This document shows, one piece after another, positions 60,898 through 64,000 of a stretch of DNA of 64,000 nt (its first letter is position 1; every line of letters starts with the position of its first letter). The stretch is from Fictibacillus marinisediminis (lineage in GTDB: Bacteria > Bacillota > Bacilli > Bacillales > Fictibacillaceae): assembly GCF_023149135.1 (NCBI RefSeq), contig NZ_JAIWJX010000002.1:3782001-3846000 (forward strand), in the 5' to 3' direction. A program made the translations under genes and the position numbers. The notes under the pieces are model-generated. The model ran no database searches. It was not told where the DNA came from and worked only from the letters and a program-made list of their open reading frames with translations.

Positions 60898-61080
60898 ATG
60901 GGATTCGCATTATTTGCGATCGTTTTAGGAGCGGGCATCTTATTTTCCGATGCCGGCGGCGACATTAAAACATTGGCGATTATTGTTCTTTTCACAGGGA
61001 TTGTTTTACTTTTTGAGCCAAAAAGAAGCAGCATAAACGAAAAAGCAGCTAGCAAAAAGGCCAGCTGCTTCTTTTTTTAA
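60898..61080 (+). CDS. Small two-helix membrane protein
   Basis: 60 residues with a GGTGGTGAG block upstream. Two hydrophobic segments (FALFAIVLGAGILF and TLAIIVLFTGIVLLF) are separated by SDAGGDIK. The C-terminal residues KKASCFFF come from the terminator that overlaps the end of the gene. No family recognised. Confidence 0.55.
   Translation: MGFALFAIVLGAGILFSDAGGDIKTLAIIVLFTGIVLLFEPKRSSINEKAASKKASCFFF
61043..61078 (+). terminator. Terminator overlapping a small gene
   Basis: AAGCAGCT pairs with AGCTGCTT around a 12-base loop, followed by CTTTTTTT. Confidence 0.8.
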
Positions 61081-61138
61081 TTCTTTTCTACATGCTCTTA
61101 ACGTTTGTGGAAATGTTTCTGTTTCGAGCCTTCATCAA

Positions 61139-61264
61139 GTTGATTGGAGTGCAAGGTGCGAGACTCCTGCGGGACATGCGGGGCAGGTGAGATCCGCAGG
61201 CGCTTGCGCCGAGGAAGCTCAGCGCACGCCCCGCGGAAAGCGAGCACCTGAAACGGAAATCAAC
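61139..61264. repeat. Dispersed palindromic repeat of Bacillaceae type
   Basis: About 126 bases bounded by GTTGATT and AATCAAC. Internal blocks GCGAGACTCCTGCGGG, GGGCAGGTGAGATCCGCAGG, CGCTTGCGCCGAGGAAGCTC and CGCCCCGCGGAAAGCGAGC are G+C-rich unlike the flanks and can fold into several stems. I know this kind of element from many Bacillus-group genomes as a recurrent intergenic repeat (memory, not checked). There is one copy here, between two convergent transcripts. Confidence 0.7.
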
Positions 61265-61287
61265 CACTTCAAAAGCTTACTAAAACG

Positions 61288-62640
61288 CTATTCCATCGAA
61301 TCTCTTTTGGGAACTTTACTCAAGAAAGCCAGCAAAGTGATCACGGCCACGATCACGAGACAGACCGTTGTGCCGATAATGTTATCTTTATTGAAGATGA
61401 AGAAAATAAAAATGATGGATAATAGCACCGCACCGAGAATCGTCGTAAAAGGAAAACCCCTCATTTGGAAAAATGGCTTTTCCTCATAATGGCGGCGCAG
61501 CTTTAACTGGGCGAGACAAATGGCGATCCAGATGAGAAGGATCGTGAATCCAGGAATCGACATCATATACCCAATAATCTTTTCCGGTGTCCTATATGCA
61601 AGATATACACCGAATAAAATACAGATGGACGTAATGATGATACCGTTAATCGGAATACCGTTTTTGGACACTTTAAGAAATTTTTTAGGCGCTTCTCCGC
61701 TTTGTGCCATTGAGAACAGGGTCCTTGACGTCGCATAGATCCCTGAGTTTGCCGCTGACAGCACAGCTGTTAAAAGAACAAAGTTCATGATGTGCCCGGC
61801 TCCAGGGATTCCCGTAATATCGAAAACCTGTACGAAAGGACTTTCAACCAGAGATACTTTATTCCAAGGCATCAGACCACAGATGATCAAAATCGGAAGA
61901 ATATAAAAAATAACAACTCTCCCTACCGTCCCTTTGATCACTTTCGGCAGTACCTTTTGTGCATCCTTCGTTTCGGTTACCGCAACTCCGATCAGCTCGG
62001 CTCCGCCATAGGAGAACATAACAATTAAGAACGCGCTGAGCATACCGCCGATCCCGTTAGGAAAGAAACCGCCATGAGCAGTGTAATTATTTAATGGCTG
62101 ATCAATCGAGCTCGGAATCACACCGAACAAAATACAGGCTCCTAAAATGATAAAGGCCGTCAGCGCAACGATTTTAATTCCCGCAAACCAAAACTCGATC
62201 TCACCATAGTACTTTACTTGAAACAGATTGATTCCAATAATGAAGATGGCACAGAAAAGAGCTAGCAGCCATAACGGCGTGGAGGAAAACCAGTATTTCA
62301 AAAAGCTTCCCGCAGCCAATATTTCAACAATCGTGACGATCCCCCACTGCACCCAATAAAGCCAGCCAACGATAAATGAAATCCGATGGCCAAATGCTTT
62401 GTGAACGAGATTCTGAACATTTAAATTTGGATAGACAATGGCCATCTCCGCCAATGCCGTCATAACAATGAATAATAATGCCCCGCCTAATAAATAAGCC
62501 AATGCGACACTTGGCCCTGCTAAACTGAGCGTGTCTGAGCTTCCTTTAAAAATCCCTGTTCCAATCATCCCTGCCAAGGCGATGAATTGAACATGACGAG
62601 GCAATAACCCCTTTTTTAAATTCTGATGATCTTTTTCCAT
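61288..62640 (-). CDS. APC-superfamily amino acid permease
   Basis: A 450-residue membrane protein with 12 segments. The N-terminal IALAGMIGTGIFKGSSD and the LSAANSGIYATSRTLF segment identify the amino-acid transporter (GabP/AnsP/RocE-like) group of the APC superfamily. Start at 62640 (AGGGGC upstream); 62658 adds six residues. Monocistronic. Which amino acid it carries is not evident. Confidence 0.85.
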   Translation of the reverse strand: MEKDHQNLKKGLLPRHVQFIALAGMIGTGIFKGSSDTLSLAGPSVALAYLLGGALLFIVMTALAEMAIVYPNLNVQNLVHKAFGHRISFIVGWLYWVQWGIVTIVEILAAGSFLKYWFSSTPLWLLALFCAIFIIGINLFQVKYYGEIEFWFAGIKIVALTAFIILGACILFGVIPSSIDQPLNNYTAHGGFFPNGIGGMLSAFLIVMFSYGGAELIGVAVTETKDAQKVLPKVIKGTVGRVVIFYILPILIICGLMPWNKVSLVESPFVQVFDITGIPGAGHIMNFVLLTAVLSAANSGIYATSRTLFSMAQSGEAPKKFLKVSKNGIPINGIIITSICILFGVYLAYRTPEKIIGYMMSIPGFTILLIWIAICLAQLKLRRHYEEKPFFQMRGFPFTTILGAVLLSIIFIFFIFNKDNIIGTTVCLVIVAVITLLAFLSKVPKRDSME

Positions 62641-62763
62641 GCTGCCCCTGCCTTCCATCTAGCATTGTTTACCATGAAACGCTTTAAACGTTTAAAGTGC
62701 CATTATACATATTTTCAGAGAAATACACCATTTGTATTTATAACCAGCCGCGATCAGAGCCTG

Positions 62764-64000
62764 CTAGTTAACGAGCCGTCCCTTATCCTTCCAGTAATCT
62801 TTCCTCAAATGCACCTTTTGTATCTTTCCGGAGCCGGTTTTAGGCAATTCTTCCACGAAAACGATAATGGTCGGCGCCTTAAAGTGTGCAAGCCGGCTGC
62901 GGGCAAACGTGATCAGCTCGTCCTCACTAGCCTCGTGCCCTTCCCGGAGCACGACGATGGCTTGCGGTGTTTCTCCCCATTTATCATGAGGGACTGCGAT
63001 AACAGCTGCTTCCAGAACAGCGGGGTGATCATACAGCACACCCTCGACTTCGATGGAGGAGATGTTTTCACCGCCTGAAATGATGATGTCTTTTTTCCGG
63101 TCGGCAATCTCAATATTACCTTGCTCGTCTACAACCGCCATATCGCCTGTATGGTACCAGCCGTTTCGGATGATATGGTTCGTTTCCTCCGGGTTGTTCC
63201 AGTACCCTTCCATAACAGTGTTGCTGCGCACAACAATCTCGCCGATCTCATGGCTGTCATGGGCTACTTCGTCTCCGTCCTCATTGACGACCTTCACTTC
63301 ACTACCAATAAATTCGTATCCCGCTTTCGATTTCAAACGGTATTTCTCATCATTCGTCAAATGATCCTGTGTGTCCCGGATGATGGACGTCGTAATGAGC
63401 GGCGAGGCTTCCGTCATGCCATACACCTGGATAAACTCCCAATGCAGCTTTTCCTCCACCCGCTTCACGAAGGCTGGCGGCGGTGCCGAACCGGCAATGA
63501 CAATACGGAGGTTGCTAGCCGCTTTAACGGTCTCTTGCTTGTCCGCATACTGCAGAAGTCCGTTCAGGACGGTCGGAGCCATATGCATGACCGAAACTCC
63601 ATACTCGTTCACTTTTCTAAAAATCTCTTCAGGCACTACCTTTTTGAGGAAGACCTGTGCCGCTCCGTTTGCCGTATAGTAAAAAGGCGATCCCCAGCCG
63701 TTCACATGGAACATCGGAAGGACATGAAGCAGGACATCACGATCGGAAACCCGCAGATGATGCATGGATGTAAGCGCATGCAAAAAATTGCTCCGATGTG
63801 AGAGCATAACCCCTTTCGGCTTGCCGGTCGTCCCGCTCGTATACAAAAGGGTCGCCAAGTCATTCTCATCCATCTCCGGACGGTCAACAGGTGCAGTGTT
63901 GAACTGCTCCAGCCAGTTTTCATAGGGAATTAAACCGTCCCCTGCCTGTTCAAGATCATGCACTATAATGGCTTCAACCATCGTTAACTGTTCTCGAATT
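62764..64000 (-). CDS. Acyl-CoA synthetase (AMP-binding), cut by the right edge
   Basis: The C-terminal 412 residues or so of an adenylate-forming enzyme; the frame stays open through position 64000, so the apparent Met at 63981 is internal and the N-terminus is missing. Motifs: LLYTSGTTGKPKGVMLSH (ATP loop), QVYGMTEASPL, TGDMAV and the catalytic Lys in KTGSGKIQK. It resembles fatty-acyl-CoA ligases. It activates a carboxylic acid as acyl-AMP and then acyl-CoA; chain length is not certain. Confidence 0.9.
   Translation of the reverse strand, partial: IREQLTMVEAIIVHDLEQAGDGLIPYENWLEQFNTAPVDRPEMDENDLATLLYTSGTTGKPKGVMLSHRSNFLHALTSMHHLRVSDRDVLLHVLPMFHVNGWGSPFYYTANGAAQVFLKKVVPEEIFRKVNEYGVSVMHMAPTVLNGLLQYADKQETVKAASNLRIVIAGSAPPPAFVKRVEEKLHWEFIQVYGMTEASPLITTSIIRDTQDHLTNDEKYRLKSKAGYEFIGSEVKVVNEDGDEVAHDSHEIGEIVVRSNTVMEGYWNNPEETNHIIRNGWYHTGDMAVVDEQGNIEIADRKKDIIISGGENISSIEVEGVLYDHPAVLEAAVIAVPHDKWGETPQAIVVLREGHEASEDELITFARSRLAHFKAPTIIVFVEELPKTGSGKIQKVHLRKDYWKDKGRLVN

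Noticed and set aside
62684..62699. CTTTAAACGTTTAAAG as a sixth copy of the 18-bp palindrome
   Set aside because: The arms are similar but there is no 4-base centre, so it is a different site or chance.

Overview
The window comes from a Gram-positive, low-to-mid G+C member of the Bacillaceae; a Fictibacillus- or Bacillus-like soil organism is a reasonable guess, but no rRNA is present to settle it. Pointers are AGGAGG-type ribosome sites, TTG/GTG starts, CcpA-type cre boxes, a Rap/Phr pair, GlpX, a YbbD-type NagZ and a CdaR/YsfB-type regulator. No tRNA, rRNA, CRISPR array, prophage or IS element was seen. Most of the DNA is a carbon-source utilisation region.

Layout. 1-5.1 kb: an edge gene pair with a PD-(D/E)XK-like protein, an amino-acid/polyamine permease, a KinB-like sensor kinase and glpX. 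5.2-11.9 kb: a probable tetritol/polyol locus (dhaL-dhaK-rpiB; polyol MFS permease plus Zn alcohol dehydrogenase; DeoR regulator; SDR) whose three control regions share AT-rich TTTCGTTTTA motifs. 11.9-25.3 kb: mixed singletons: two paralogous NERD-domain genes, each preceded by a six-unit array of 21-bp-period repeats; solitary araB; LysR/UPF0324 pair; MFS transporter; a decayed phosphodiesterase fragment; HAD phosphatase; nucleoside hydrolase; VanZ-like protein; kynA; and a stand-alone LarC C-terminal domain next to a nickel transporter.

26-45.6 kb is a leftward sugar-acid catabolic superlocus. A TRAP transporter (two DctP proteins, one DctQM pair) would import a sugar acid. DgoD, an oversized IlvD/Edd-type dehydratase and a UxaA-type split dehydratase would make 2-keto-3-deoxy acids. 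These go either through KdgK and KDPG aldolase, or through a KdaD-like dehydratase and 2-oxoglutarate semialdehyde dehydrogenase to 2-oxoglutarate. An IclR regulator lies inside; an identical 17-bp palindrome before both halves is its likely operator. A second LarA-superfamily enzyme is embedded here.

46.1-53.4 kb: a six-gene operon glxK-kdgT-larA-larE-larB-larC1, divergent from a CdaR-type regulator, makes and uses the nickel-pincer cofactor; its missing LarC2 half lies 21 kb away. 53.5-64 kb: housekeeping and envelope genes, a phr gene placed upstream of rap with duplicated promoters, small membrane proteins, a dispersed Bacillaceae repeat, an amino-acid permease and an acyl-CoA ligase cut by the right edge.

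The strongest unexplained signals are the 21-bp-period arrays linked to the two NERD genes and an 18-bp palindrome (TTTAAAC-N4-GTTTAAA) found five times in intergenic positions.
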